From Pirellulales bacterium (GTDB taxonomy: Bacteria > Planctomycetota > Planctomycetia > Pirellulales > Lacipirellulaceae), in NCBI GenBank assembly GCA_022448265.1, contig JAKVCC010000005.1:1-64000 (forward strand): a stretch of 64,000 bases of DNA, written 5' to 3'. The position numbers were made by a program, and so were the translations under genes. Positions within the stretch are counted from its first letter, which is position 1. Each line of letters starts with the position of its first letter. Below are positions 45,599 through 54,948 of the stretch, piece by piece. The notes below the pieces were generated by a model. It did not search any database. It was not told the DNA's origin and saw only the letters and a program-made list of their open reading frames with translations.

Positions 45599-46915
45599 CT
45601 ATTCAGCGGCTGTAGTTGTTGCGTGTTGGCAACGTACCAAGGCGGATATCGCCATCGCCGTGCCATACTGTTGGTGGTAGTCGTAGAGGATATAATCCCA
45701 CCAGCTACCATCTTTTTCTTGCAGCGGTATGAGAATATGCGCCAGGTAGTCCTGGAAATAGGGACGCTCGGATTCTGGGAGCTCCTCAATGCACATTGCT
45801 GCATAGAAGTGGCCGTAATAGAAAAAATACCCCGCGACACCAAAGTCTCCAAAATGGGGCGACTCACCAGGGATATGCCGCTTGCGACTGATACTAAGCC
45901 ATCCATTGCGGGCGTAGAGCCGATTGAGCCAGGTGGCCAGCACCTCATCAGTTACTTGCTCGTCGCCATATAATCGCATGGCCAAATTGCAGACTTGCGA
46001 TCGACCTAGGCTCCCGGCGGGACGGTTGATGCCGTAGCGCGGCCGCATCTTCAGATATTCGCCGTAGGCGTAAGCAAAATCTGGATAACGCTGCCGTTCA
46101 ATCGCCGCGACTGCTTCATTAATTCGCTGTTGGGGGAACTCAACACCAAGCTGCGTTGCCTTGTGGATCGCAATCAGGGCCGTAGCGGTACAAAAGCAGC
46201 TAGAGCTGCCGGCCGGCCGGGTCATTTTTGCGCGTCGCGGTCGGTTAGGCCTTCCCATGCGGTCGGCAGGCGGATTGTCGTAATAGCCCCAACCGCCATT
46301 CAGAAAGGTGCAGCGGCGCAGCCGATCAATATGCTTTTCAACACTGGCCCTCAGCCGATTTTGCAGAGCCTCATCGCCCATCGCTCGGTCATGCAATTGC
46401 ACGAGCGCCTGGATCGCAAAGGAGTGGCCCCAAATATTGTACAGGGCATTGCCATATTCATCGTCGAGTTTGTCGGGCGCACTGCGTCGCAACTGCTCAC
46501 CCTGGTCGAGCAGCCAGACCTGTCCCTGATCAATGGCTGCGTCGATCCGCTGGCGTCGTGGGCCAGTGAACTGTGCCCGAGATTCTAATAAGGACGAGAC
46601 GCAGAGTCCCGTGACGGCCGTGCGAAAGGCCCGATGGGCCCCCGGTACTGGTGCCCAAATGCGGTAGTACTTCGAATTGGCCGACTTTCCCCAGGCGCCT
46701 TGTTTCAGTTGGGTATCGAGAAGAAATTCGACCCCCCGGGCGATCGCTGCGCGAACTTTGTTCGGATCGGCGGACCCAATCGGTACTGGCTTGGGACCTT
46801 GCACAGCCAGTGGCGGGGCCGCCACCGTTTGTGCCACCGCACCGGTTGCCGCGCTCCAGCAAAGAATCAGTCGCGCCAAATGAGCGATCGAAGAAATCGT
46901 AGCAGAAGGCCCCAT
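45599..46915 (-). CDS. Secreted squalene-cyclase/prenyltransferase-fold protein
   Basis: From ATG 46915 the 438-residue product carries a signal peptide (ISSIAHLARLILCWSAATGAVAQ) and an alpha/alpha-barrel of repeated helices with QW-like motifs: AIARGVEFLLDTQLKQGAWGK, TAVTGLCVSSLLES, CTFLNGGWGYYDNP, RNGWLS, HFYAAMCIEEL, PLQEKDGSWWDYILYDYHQQYGTAMAISALVRCQ. The fold matches the terpenoid cyclase/protein prenyltransferase class. The DxDD or protonating Asp motif of true cyclases is not visible, so a binding or structural role is as likely as catalysis. It is 73 bases downstream of the HlyD-like gene on the same strand. Confidence 0.85.
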   Translation of the reverse strand: MGPSATISSIAHLARLILCWSAATGAVAQTVAAPPLAVQGPKPVPIGSADPNKVRAAIARGVEFLLDTQLKQGAWGKSANSKYYRIWAPVPGAHRAFRTAVTGLCVSSLLESRAQFTGPRRQRIDAAIDQGQVWLLDQGEQLRRSAPDKLDDEYGNALYNIWGHSFAIQALVQLHDRAMGDEALQNRLRASVEKHIDRLRRCTFLNGGWGYYDNPPADRMGRPNRPRRAKMTRPAGSSSCFCTATALIAIHKATQLGVEFPQQRINEAVAAIERQRYPDFAYAYGEYLKMRPRYGINRPAGSLGRSQVCNLAMRLYGDEQVTDEVLATWLNRLYARNGWLSISRKRHIPGESPHFGDFGVAGYFFYYGHFYAAMCIEELPESERPYFQDYLAHILIPLQEKDGSWWDYILYDYHQQYGTAMAISALVRCQHATTTAAE

Positions 46916-46988
46916 GGCCTTACCTTTCCGTGTTGCAAGAGCCAACTGCAGCCGACTCCGAGAAACAGCACCAGTCGTCTCGTTCAGA

Positions 46989-48713
46989 CTACTCGCTGTC
47001 TGTGGGATCCTTCTTCTCTTCTTTTACAATTTCGTCGCCTTCCGCAAGTCCTTTTAGCACCTCGACCATCTTGCCCTGCTTGTGGCCCAGCTTGACCTTG
47101 CGCTTGACAGGTTCGCCTGCTTCGGGATCGATAAGCATCACATACTTGACTTTTTCGTCGTCTTCGTCGGCTTGCACCAGGGCGGCGGGAATCTGTAAGG
47201 CCTTTTCGTTGTGGTAAGTAGTGATTTTTGTTTTGCAAGTCATTCCGGCGACGAGCCAATCAGGGATATTGGAGTTGTCAAAGTCGAGCTGTACGTTGAA
47301 CTTGTTGTTTTTTCCAGGCACTGTGTCCAGCTTGGTTACTGTGCCTGAGAATCCCACCTCATCATCCGCAGCAGGACTGATCGTTGCCGACTGACCATCG
47401 GCCAAACTGGGCAAGTCATTCTCTTCGCAGGTCGTTTCAACGTGCAACGGCCGTTGATTGACGATAGTCATGAGCACGGACTTGGCTGTCACAGATCCGT
47501 CCGGCTTGAGCTTTGCTTTCATGGTCGAGACTTCTGCCCACTTGCCGTCGAGGCAACGGCCATAATAAGCAATGCCGTCCGATGGGGCACGGATTTCCAT
47601 CAGCCCCTTATCACTGAGTAGATTTGCGTGACGCTCGATACTCCGCGCCCTGTTCTCGCGCAGTTGTTCCATTTCGAAGGCGCGGCGGGTGCGCCCTGTT
47701 GCGTTAGCCATTTTGGCTTGCTGGAAGGAAAGATCGCTTTCTTCCATGGCAACTCGGTACTGCTCGTCGCGGCGGGGAATGTTGACATTGAGGGCACGGT
47801 CGCGATCCGCTGTTTCCAATTGCATGACCAGTTCGGCCCTTTCAACTTGAAATTCTTGGCGGCGCAAAACGATCTGTTCCGTGTCCTCTGTCAGTTCGTC
47901 GGCCTCGTACATTTTTTTGAGCTGCTCGAGCTCTTCATGCTGGGAGGCAAGATCCTCCTTCGCGTCTTTGTAGAGGAAGTGGGCAATCGTAATCGAAAAG
48001 GGCCGATCCGTGTTTTGGTAGTATTCAAAATCCTCTCGCAGTTGCTCGTGCCGCCGCTGGGCCGCCTGAAATGCGATTTCTGCCAATTGGTTTTTACGCG
48101 GAAATTCTTCCTCGGCTCGCAAAAATGCAACTTCATTTAAACGTTGGGTAATGGACTGCTCCGCCAATTCTTTTTCGAGGTCTTCCGGGTCGAATCGCAC
48201 TAGGACGTCATTTTTCTTGACGGCCGTGCCGTGCTCGACAGCGGCCAGCACTTTAAAGGTCGCCCAAACCTCAGGCCGTAGTTTGACCTCTTCCATCTGA
48301 TCTGCGACAAAGACCCCAGCTAGCTTGACTTCGACTGTCAGTGGCTTGCTTTCTACCTGAAACGACTTGGGCTTTTCGGGCGTTTTTTCGTCTTCGGCAC
48401 TGGCGTCTTTTTCGTCTGTGTCCGAATGCGTTTCTGCAGGTTCCGCAGCAGCGGCTGCTTCGTTGCTTTCTGGCGGGCTACCGTTATCGGGCTCTTTTTT
48501 CTCGGTGCCGTTTTCATCGGCCTGATCGGATTCCGCTACTGGATTCTTGTTGGCGGTCTTTTCGGCCGCATCTCCAACCGCCTGCGCTGCTCGGCCGACT
48601 TGGATTTCCCTAGCAGCGGCCCGTTCGGGAAGCGCTTTGGCGGGCTGCACTTGGTTGCCCATGGCGCCAATCACAATTGCAAATAGAGTAAGCACGGCAC
48701 AACAGCGGGTCAT
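46989..48713 (-). CDS. HlyD-like membrane-fusion/adaptor protein
   Basis: I start at ATG 48713 with GGAG six bases upstream. The 574-residue product has a signal peptide (AVLTLFAIVIGAMGNQVQPAKA), an acidic low-complexity region rich in Glu, Asp, Ser, Ala (residues about 40-110), a barrel-sandwich half with the periplasmic adaptor outline (VFVADQMEEVKLRPEVWATFKVLAAVEHGTAVKKNDVLVRFD), a long coiled-coil hairpin (about 185-340), then IRAPSDGIAYYGRC and a C-terminal beta-barrel region. Adaptors link an inner-membrane transporter to an outer-membrane channel. No transporter gene is adjacent. The 33 residues upstream in the track are unlikely to be translated. Confidence 0.82.
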   Translation of the reverse strand: MTRCCAVLTLFAIVIGAMGNQVQPAKALPERAAAREIQVGRAAQAVGDAAEKTANKNPVAESDQADENGTEKKEPDNGSPPESNEAAAAAEPAETHSDTDEKDASAEDEKTPEKPKSFQVESKPLTVEVKLAGVFVADQMEEVKLRPEVWATFKVLAAVEHGTAVKKNDVLVRFDPEDLEKELAEQSITQRLNEVAFLRAEEEFPRKNQLAEIAFQAAQRRHEQLREDFEYYQNTDRPFSITIAHFLYKDAKEDLASQHEELEQLKKMYEADELTEDTEQIVLRRQEFQVERAELVMQLETADRDRALNVNIPRRDEQYRVAMEESDLSFQQAKMANATGRTRRAFEMEQLRENRARSIERHANLLSDKGLMEIRAPSDGIAYYGRCLDGKWAEVSTMKAKLKPDGSVTAKSVLMTIVNQRPLHVETTCEENDLPSLADGQSATISPAADDEVGFSGTVTKLDTVPGKNNKFNVQLDFDNSNIPDWLVAGMTCKTKITTYHNEKALQIPAALVQADEDDEKVKYVMLIDPEAGEPVKRKVKLGHKQGKMVEVLKGLAEGDEIVKEEKKDPTDSE

Positions 48714-49216
48714 CTCAGACTCCTCGTTAGATCTGGCTAGCGTGGAGCCAGTCGGGGTTTTATCTGGAACCTTGGGCTGTTCGCACAGGATGGCAACGCC
48801 ATTCCTGTGCAAATAGGCAAGGTAGGCAGTATTTTTGCTGCTTGATTCTAGCCGCCTGCCTTGCTAAAGCCTACATTCCGCTTTTGGTTTTTTGAGCGAC
48901 AGCAGCAAAAAAATAGACTCTTTCTCCAGCGAAGGAGCTGTTTTTGGCTCAGGATGGGTGGCTATTCGGTGGCGGGCTTGAAATTCTTACGTACCCGGGA
49001 GGTAATGGTTTGCTGAACATTCGGTCTGGCATTTACGCTACTTGCGCTGTCAGGATCGGTTCAGATGGTACAGACGGAGGAGCGTTGGGTGGAGGATGCG
49101 TGTTGGAAGAATCGGCATGTGCGACGTTGGGCCCTGCTTTGACAGCTTCCTGGCACGAGCGAGGAGTGGGCAGCCGCGCGTCGCAGGTCGTCAGAATTTG
49201 AAATGAGGAACGAATC
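48714..49216. other. Divergent intergenic region, nothing recognised
   Basis: About 500 bases between the HlyD-like gene and the cobalamin adenosyltransferase. ORFs 48944..49201 and 49033..49218 overlap on opposite strands and have no features. A cobalamin riboswitch would be plausible before this gene, but I cannot recognise one. Confidence 0.4.
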
Positions 49217-49765
49217 ATGAAAATCTATACCCGCACTGGCGACCAAGGGTCTACATCCTTGTTTGGGAATCAGCGGGTGCCGAAGTGCGATCTTCGCATC
49301 TGCGCCTATGGTACGGTCGATGAGCTCAATGCCGTTCTGGGAGTTGCCCGGGCGCAGGGGCTTTCGGCCCAATTAGACACCGTGGTCCAGCGATTGCAAA
49401 ATCAACTTTTTGACTTGGGCGCGGAGCTTGCAAGTCCCGACCCAGAGCAGTGCAGTACCGAATTCTTGCAAGAAGCGGTGATTGCCGAGCAGGAAGCTTG
49501 GATGGATGCTTTTGAGCAGCAGTTGCCACCTCTCACTAATTTTATTCTTTCGGGTGGGACCGAAGCGGCCGCGACATTGCATCTGGCGCGCTGTGTCTGC
49601 CGGCGTGCGGAACGCGAGATCGTGGCGTTGTCGCAGGCCGCCGCTGTTCGCGATTTGGTGCTGAAATACGTTAATCGCACAAGTGACCTGCTCTTTGTGA
49701 TAGCGAGAATGGCCAATGTCGAGGCGGGCGTGGCCGATGTGGTGTGGCAGAGGCCTGACCGGTAA
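49217..49765 (+). CDS. Cob(I)alamin adenosyltransferase (PduO type)
   Basis: This enzyme transfers adenosyl from ATP to cob(I)alamin, making adenosylcobalamin. The N-terminal ATP site MKIYTRTGDQGSTSLFGNQRVPKCDLRICAYGTVDELNAVLG and the C-terminal VCRRAEREIV...YVNRTSDLLFVIARMAN are diagnostic of the PduO-type ATR. The length is 182 residues. The upstream GAGGAACG may serve as Shine-Dalgarno. No cobalamin-dependent enzyme gene is adjacent. Confidence 0.93.
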   Translation: MKIYTRTGDQGSTSLFGNQRVPKCDLRICAYGTVDELNAVLGVARAQGLSAQLDTVVQRLQNQLFDLGAELASPDPEQCSTEFLQEAVIAEQEAWMDAFEQQLPPLTNFILSGGTEAAATLHLARCVCRRAEREIVALSQAAAVRDLVLKYVNRTSDLLFVIARMANVEAGVADVVWQRPDR

Positions 49766-49934
49766 TCGGTTATTGTATCGGGCGCTGGACTCCCGCGCAG
49801 GTCGCCTCAGCTACTTTACGGGGTGTTGGTCGCTACTTAAGCTAGGTAGCTCGATCTCAAGCCAGGGTGTTCGAGTCACGTAGCTCGGGGCGGAAGGTCC
49901 GATAATCGTTTCACGAAAAAGGTGGGAGGAAAAT

Positions 49935-51323
49935 ATGGGCGGAATATTTCGATCGCTGATCGTCGGGCTTGCCGTCACTTGGATGGTGTCAATGGTGCAA
50001 ACTGTCCAAGCGCAAGATTTGGCGGAGGTAGCAGCGAAAGCGGAGGAAGCAGCCTTGGCGGGCCACAATGCCTGGATGCTGACCAGTTGTGCGCTAGTGC
50101 TTTTTATGACGGCCCCCGGCTTGGCCATGTTCTACGGCGGCTTGGTCCGCAAGAAAAACGTACTCGGCGTGATGATGCAGTGCATGTTTCTCATGGGGCT
50201 GATGACGGTGCTGTGGGCGCTGTACGGATACAGCTTATGTTTTGGCGAGGGCGGACTTTATATCGGGAACGCTGACTATTTGTTTATGAATGGAGTCCAG
50301 CGGACTTGGGACGAGGCAGCCGGAGGCCCGGTAACACCCATGGAAGGTGTCATCCCTCGCTACACCCATATGCTCTTCCAGGGCATGTTTTTCATTATTA
50401 CACCAGCTCTCATTTGTGGAGCATTTGCCGAGCGAATGAAGTTCAGCGCAATGGTGTTATTTAGTATTTTGTGGGGCACCGTTGTTTATTGCCCCCTTTG
50501 CCACATGGTCTGGGGTGGTGGATGGTTAGCATTTGATGGTAAAGAGTCCTTAATGGGAGGTGCGCTTGATTTTGCCGGTGGTACAGTCGTGCATATTAGT
50601 TCGGGAGTCTCAGCTTTGGTTTGTGCCATGCTGATTGGCAAACGAAAAGGGTTTGGAAGTGCCGATATGCGACCTCACAATCTTACTTACACCGCACTGG
50701 GAGCTGCCATGCTTTGGGTTGGTTGGTTCGGTTTCAATGCTGGAAGTGAGCTGGCCTCCGATGGCCTGACCTCCAGCGCTTTTGCCGTAACCCACTTTTC
50801 GGCAGCAGCAGGCGTTTTGGGATGGGCCTTCTACGAGTGGCTCGTTCATGGCAAGCCAAGCGTACTGGGAGCCGCTTCGGGAGCTGTGGCCGGTCTCGTG
50901 TGTATCACCCCTGCAGCCGGTTTTGTTCATCCGATGGCAGCTCTCATCATGGGTGGTGCAGCTGGCGTAGTTTGTGCCATCGCCTGTGGGAGCATCAAGG
51001 CAAAATTTGGTTACGATGACTCACTGGATGCTTTTGGCGTTCATGGGGTAGGTGGTACTTTGGGTGCCGTACTTACCGGCGTTTTTGCTACTCGCGAGTG
51101 TTGGGACATTGCTGGTTCCACAAAACTCGGTTTGATTGAAGGCGGTAGCATTATGGGAGGCCAGGTTGCTGCTGTGGTGGTGACTTGGATATTTAGCCTG
51201 GTGGCCACGTTCATCATTTTGATGATCGTCAAAGCGATGGTTGGCTTGCGTGTCAGCGAAAGCGACGAAACGCTTGGTCTCGACCAAAGTGAACATGGTG
51301 AAGAGGGCTATATCTTCCCTTAA
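49935..51323 (+). CDS. amtB: Ammonium transporter AmtB
   Basis: AmtB is a trimeric channel that conducts ammonium and is gated by PII. The 462-residue product has an N-terminal signal-like segment (LIVGLAVTWMVSMVQTVQAQD) and about 11 membrane spans. Recognisable are WMLTSCALVLFMTAPGLAMFYGGLVRKKNVL, CGAFAERMKFSAMVLFSILW, DFAGGTVVHISSGVSALVCA and GVHGVGGTLGAVLTGVFA, which hold the twin pore histidines. GGAGG lies five bases before the ATG. It is followed by glnK (133 bases) and glnD, the common nitrogen-sensing order. Confidence 0.96.
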   Translation: MGGIFRSLIVGLAVTWMVSMVQTVQAQDLAEVAAKAEEAALAGHNAWMLTSCALVLFMTAPGLAMFYGGLVRKKNVLGVMMQCMFLMGLMTVLWALYGYSLCFGEGGLYIGNADYLFMNGVQRTWDEAAGGPVTPMEGVIPRYTHMLFQGMFFIITPALICGAFAERMKFSAMVLFSILWGTVVYCPLCHMVWGGGWLAFDGKESLMGGALDFAGGTVVHISSGVSALVCAMLIGKRKGFGSADMRPHNLTYTALGAAMLWVGWFGFNAGSELASDGLTSSAFAVTHFSAAAGVLGWAFYEWLVHGKPSVLGAASGAVAGLVCITPAAGFVHPMAALIMGGAAGVVCAIACGSIKAKFGYDDSLDAFGVHGVGGTLGAVLTGVFATRECWDIAGSTKLGLIEGGSIMGGQVAAVVVTWIFSLVATFIILMIVKAMVGLRVSESDETLGLDQSEHGEEGYIFP

Positions 51324-51443
51324 TACCGGCAAGCGGGTCAACTGGTGGAGGTTTTTCCGCGGGCCTGTTAAAATTCAATCCTAGAGTGCGGCGCGACGAG
51401 GCATTTGGCATGGGTCGCGCGACACCAGGTCAAAAAAACATAA

Positions 51444-51794
<351 letters not shown>

Positions 51795-51810
51795 GCGGTG
51801 TGGGAACGAG

Positions 51811-51838
51811 GCGCTGGGCGCTGGGCGCTGGGCGCTGG
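51811..51838 (+). repeat. Heptamer repeat GCGCTGG x4 between glnK and glnD
   Basis: Four perfect copies of GCGCTGG begin 17 bases after the glnK stop. The unit is not a multiple of three, so a change in copy number would shift any frame through it. It sits about 120 bases before the likely glnD ATG. Confidence 0.9.
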
Positions 51839-51956
51839 TCGGTTGGCGCGAATTCCTCCCGCCGGATACAACTATGGGCCATTTTTTGCACCGTTGCAGG
51901 AGAAAATGGGCTCCCGTTGGTCGTTTGTCCGTTTGCGGGTGTCAGTTCAGGACCGC

Positions 51957-54587
51957 ATGAACAGCAACTTGAGCATTCGCGAAACGGTAGAGTGGCTGCG
52001 CGACGATTTGGTCGAGCAGCGGCATGCAGTACGAAAGGTCCATGATCGCCAGCTTACCGGACCGCGCGTTTCTGCGAAGCTGACAACACTGATCGACACT
52101 GTCGTATCGCGATTGTTTGATGCCACCTTGGCGGAACTTGCTCCCGACGCAATTGGCTTGCTACGGGCGAACATTGCGATAGTAGCCTTGGGCAGCTATG
52201 GCCGTCGGCAGTGTGCACCGTTTTCCGATGTCGATTTGATGATCCTTCATCAAACACGTCATAGTGACGAGATTGCAGCCCAACTGCGACCGCTTACACA
52301 GGGCGTGTTCGACGTCGGCTTGCAACTCGGCCACAGCATACGGACAGAGAACGAAGCGGTCCAGTTGGCACGCGACGACGCGGTGATTTGTACGTCGCTG
52401 ATCGATTCCCGGTTCTTGTTAGGAAATCAGCAGCTTTTCGAATCGTTTCGTGCCAGTTTTCAAAAAATGGTGCAGCGAAATAGTCGAGCATTGTGCCGGA
52501 CATTTCTCGACGCCCGTGGCGAGGAACATCGGCAGTACGGTGAAACCGTTTATCTTTTGGAGCCCCATGTCAAACGTTCGCGCGGTGGGCTCCGCGATTT
52601 GAATCTGCTCAGCTGGTTGGGTTTTGCGGAACACGGCGTCGCAGACCCCGACCGGCTGCACTTGCAGGGTGCACTTTCTAAGCAAGACTACCATCGACTG
52701 CAATCGGCCCGCGCTTTTTTGTTGCGGCTTCGTAACGAAATGCACTTCCACGCAGAGAGCAGCCGCGACTTGCTCGATCGAGCTGAGCAATTGCGGGTGG
52801 CGGAGTGGCACGGGCATACGCATCACGCTGGTTTATTGCCGGTTGAGAATTTTATGCGTGATTATTTTCGCCATTCAAACCATCTTTGGCAGATGGTGCG
52901 TCGGCGCGATGCAAGCTTGCAAGTCGGTTCGCGAGTTTCCCGCGTACTGGAACCAGTGTTGGGAAAAAATGTGGACGGAGACTACCGCGTGGGCCTCCGC
53001 AGCGTGAGCGCCACCGCCTCAGGGGTCACCAAGCTCAAGCAAGATCTTCGCGAGGTATTGCGATTCGTCGAACTCTCGGTGCGCACGGGAAAACCAATCG
53101 AGTATGCAGCTTGGTCAGTGCTACTTTTGGCGGCACCGGACTTCACCGAGGGAGCCACTGCGGAAGTTAATCAGCAGTTTTACAATATGTTGGCCGACCC
53201 CCAGACGGTGGGCGAGATCGTCCGGGTTCTTCATGAGTTGGGATACTTGGAAAAGTTGGTCCCTGCCATGCGGCATGCCCGTTGCTTGCTGCAGTTCAAT
53301 CAATACCATAAATATACGGTTGATGAACACTGCTTGCGATCCGTTCGCAGAGCATCCGAGTTTGGCGAACGAAACGACTCGCTGGGTAACGCCTATCGCG
53401 AAGTCCAAGACAAGCGACGGCTTCACCTGGCCTTGTTGTTGCACGATTTAGGAAAAGGATTTGAAGAAGACCACAGCGAGGTCGGCCGGAAAATTGCTGA
53501 GGAGACCTGCGCGCTGCTGGGGCTCGACGAGCCGTCCTCGGAGGATGTGAAGTGTTTGGTTCACAAGCATTTGGTGATGTCTCATTTGGCGTTTCGTCGC
53601 GACACGAGTGACCAGGGTCTAATCAAGAATTTTTCCGATGAGATTGGTAGTGTCGAGCGTCTAAAAATGCTGTTCGTGATGACTTGCGCCGATTTGGCAG
53701 CGGTGGGCCCCGGCGTACTCAATGACTGGAAGATTGAGGTGCTGGCTGATGTTTTCGCAAGAGCTGTCCCAATGTTTGCCCTTCCCGAAGAGGTCTCCCC
53801 TGAGTCGCAACTTGCGTCCCATCGACGGGCAGTCTACGAGTCATTGACGGCCGATGAACAAGCGAATGCGCAGATTGTAGATCGGATCGAGGCGTTGCCG
53901 CCGAGTTTTATTGCCAGTTGCGAAGTTCCGGAAGTGGTCGATGCGCTCCGCCGTTTCCGTCGATTAACGTCGGAAAGTGCGGCGGTGGCTTGGGGCGTAT
54001 TTCAGTCCCGCACCAAAACTATGCAGTTCACAGCAGGCGTGAGTCAGGGGGTTGGTCGCGGCGTCTTCTCCAGCATGGCCGGTGCTCTCTCGAGCGCGGG
54101 CCTGGAAATTCTGTCGGCAAGTACCGACGTATTGCCGGAAAAATTCTTGATGCTACGCTATCTCGTGACGGATCCCCGACATCTAGAAGTGCCATCTGCT
54201 GAATATTTGGAGCAAACAAGCCAGGCATTGGTCGCGGTCGTCGAGTCGCAAGAAGCCCCTCGCTTTCCGCAGGTTTGGGGCCGAGAAAAAGCTGAGGCTG
54301 CTACCCGGCTCTCTGCATTGCCTAATGAAGTGCGGATCGACAATAGCCTTACCGAGGATTTTACCATTGTCGAAGTCTTCACATTTGACCGTGTCGGACT
54401 GCTCTACTTGCTTGCCCGCAAGCTACACGATTTGAAGCTGGTTATTGCGCATGCGAAAATCGCCACCTATCTTGATCAGGTGGTCGATGTGTTTTATGTC
54501 ACTGATCGCGAGGGCCACAGTGTCACGGACGAGCAGCGTTTGAATGAGCTGCGCAGGGAGTTGCTAGCGGTTGCCGAGACAAAATAG
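51957..54587 (+). CDS. glnD: PII uridylyltransferase/uridylyl-removing enzyme GlnD
   Basis: GlnD uridylylates PII when nitrogen is scarce and removes the group when glutamine is plentiful. From ATG 51957 (MNSNLSIRETVEWLRDD) it has 876 residues. The domains are a nucleotidyltransferase (GSYGRRQCAPFSDVDLMIL near residue 79, with the DxD metal pair), an HD hydrolase domain (LLHDLGKGFEEDHSEVG near 493), and two C-terminal ACT glutamine-sensing domains (starting near 690 and 800). The track start (51798) runs through the GCGCTGG repeat and is not credible. It is the third gene of amtB-glnK-glnD. Confidence 0.95.
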   Translation: MNSNLSIRETVEWLRDDLVEQRHAVRKVHDRQLTGPRVSAKLTTLIDTVVSRLFDATLAELAPDAIGLLRANIAIVALGSYGRRQCAPFSDVDLMILHQTRHSDEIAAQLRPLTQGVFDVGLQLGHSIRTENEAVQLARDDAVICTSLIDSRFLLGNQQLFESFRASFQKMVQRNSRALCRTFLDARGEEHRQYGETVYLLEPHVKRSRGGLRDLNLLSWLGFAEHGVADPDRLHLQGALSKQDYHRLQSARAFLLRLRNEMHFHAESSRDLLDRAEQLRVAEWHGHTHHAGLLPVENFMRDYFRHSNHLWQMVRRRDASLQVGSRVSRVLEPVLGKNVDGDYRVGLRSVSATASGVTKLKQDLREVLRFVELSVRTGKPIEYAAWSVLLLAAPDFTEGATAEVNQQFYNMLADPQTVGEIVRVLHELGYLEKLVPAMRHARCLLQFNQYHKYTVDEHCLRSVRRASEFGERNDSLGNAYREVQDKRRLHLALLLHDLGKGFEEDHSEVGRKIAEETCALLGLDEPSSEDVKCLVHKHLVMSHLAFRRDTSDQGLIKNFSDEIGSVERLKMLFVMTCADLAAVGPGVLNDWKIEVLADVFARAVPMFALPEEVSPESQLASHRRAVYESLTADEQANAQIVDRIEALPPSFIASCEVPEVVDALRRFRRLTSESAAVAWGVFQSRTKTMQFTAGVSQGVGRGVFSSMAGALSSAGLEILSASTDVLPEKFLMLRYLVTDPRHLEVPSAEYLEQTSQALVAVVESQEAPRFPQVWGREKAEAATRLSALPNEVRIDNSLTEDFTIVEVFTFDRVGLLYLLARKLHDLKLVIAHAKIATYLDQVVDVFYVTDREGHSVTDEQRLNELRRELLAVAETK

Positions 54588-54948
54588 GCTGGTGTTGAGC
54601 ATGGCGACCAAAGTTGCCCCAGACAGTTCTTGCAATGACCGGCCCACCAAGCAGTCTGCCCAAGGGCGGGGGCGTCTAAATTGTCTACTTGCCGCACAAT
54701 AATTTCAGCTGCGTTGTCGTGATCAATACATCGCATCCACGTTTGGTGGATCACGTCTATCTAGAAATCGATTTCTGTGCGAAACGTGGGCAATGGGGTG
54801 TTCAACACCCCAATGCTGTGCTTGTCTAAGAGATTGGCTACGACGAGCTGCCCGGTCGCGTCATCGCACGCGAGAAATTGGGCGACGTTGGCCAACGCCC
54901 AGGGAATGGTTTGTGGCAAAGAGTCCTTGTTGGCTTATTGGGATTGGA
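54588..54948. other. Convergent intergenic region with a cluster of hairpins
   Basis: Between convergent glnD and mutM lie three inverted repeats: ATCCAC-GTTTG-GTGGAT (54735-54751), AGAAATCGATTTCT (54763-54776) and TGGGGTG-TTCAA-CACCCCA (54794-54812). None is followed by a strong T run. They are plausible transcription-end or processing signals. Confidence 0.5.

Noticed and set aside
49766-49934. Sigma-54 promoter before amtB
   Set aside because: No TGGCAC-N5-TTGC match was found in the 169 bases upstream of the gene.
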